Source of the DNA: Bacteroidota bacterium
Lineage (GTDB): Bacteria; Bacteroidota; Ignavibacteria; UBA10030
DNA length: 32,070 nucleotides
Assembly (NCBI GenBank): GCA_025454835.1
Contig: JALONQ010000028.1
Coordinates: 1-32,070 of the forward strand
Direction: 5' to 3'
The position numbers and the translations under genes were made by a program. The notes beneath the pieces are model-generated. The model saw only the letters and a list, made by a program, of their open reading frames with translations, was not told where the DNA came from and ran no database searches. Of this stretch, positions 31,972 to 32,070 are shown one piece after another (positions within the stretch are counted from its first letter, which is position 1; each line of letters begins with the position of its first letter).

Positions 31972-32070
31972 TGTTGCCGCCGGGCGATTCGACGGCTTTT
32001 GGGAGGTGTCGCTCAATTCGTGGGACATGGCGGCAGGAATGCTCGTCGTGCGTGAGGCGGGAGGGAGAGT
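31972..32070 (+). repeat. Direct repeat, copy 2 (99 bp, ends exactly at the window end)
   Basis: Identical to 31774-31872 without a single difference, and cut exactly by the end of the sequence. The length of exactly 99 bases equals a k-mer value commonly used by short-read assemblers, which suggests that the contig stops at a repeated k-mer in an assembly graph. Confidence 0.95.

Noticed and set aside
31774-32070. Diversity-generating retroelement template/variable repeat pair
   Set aside because: The 99-bp copies are identical with no adenine-directed differences, there is no reverse transcriptase in view, and the length and position fit an assembly end better.

Overview
The window looks like a chromosomal segment of a GC-rich member of the Bacteroidota/Chlorobiota/Ignavibacteriota branch (a Kapabacteria-like lineage would fit, but that is inference). 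The grounds are a TonB-dependent outer-membrane receptor, a lysine 6-aminotransferase, small MGQQQLLL-type membrane-anchored proteins that I associate with that group, many genes without a strong Shine-Dalgarno, and five promoters of the form TTG-N20-TAnnnT. Most genes are housekeeping. Both ends look like contig ends: the left end cuts a gene, and the right end closes on an exact 99-bp repeat.

Layout. 1-695 (minus): two tandem pilin-like small proteins. 828-4999: uvrB, comF, gap. 5188-8549: pgk, a rhomboid protease, ispG. 8848-11965: plsY, a DegS/HtrA-like protease and purB, each overlapping the next by 1-4 nt. 12136-16083: aldehyde dehydrogenase, lysine 6-aminotransferase, nadE, probably an NAD-linked lysine degradation unit. 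16348-17064: rsmI. 17268-19125 (minus): three overlapping genes (YdeI/OmdA-like, HhH-GPD DNA glycosylase, unknown). 19191-20914: ABC-2 exporter. 21029-21973: class II HDAC-like deacetylase. 22033-26875: TPP riboswitch, TonB receptor, thiamine pyrophosphokinase and sodium:solute symporter, which together read as a complete thiamine uptake and activation operon. 27131-31069 (minus): a glycogen-debranching-type lipoprotein followed by an SPFH/prohibitin-like protein. 31205-end: an inositol monophosphatase family gene whose C-terminus is lost at the terminal repeat.

The most unusual material lies between the genes. Nearly every plus-strand gap holds degenerate tandem arrays with an exact 7-nt period (or a 9-nt period of CACAAAGAG type), and several gaps hold long nested hairpins. 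Three cases stand out: a TPP aptamer whose P3 arm is a 115-nt hairpin built largely of these heptads; a five-helix, 117-nt hairpin ending directly at the start codon of the lysine aminotransferase; and a 9-nt-repeat hairpin whose left arm contains a candidate start codon of the TonB receptor and whose right arm encodes its signal-peptide core. Two decay or artefact signals are also clear: a 15-codon remnant of a second prohibitin gene that differs only by synonymous changes, and the 99-bp terminal repeat, whose length equals a common assembly k-mer.
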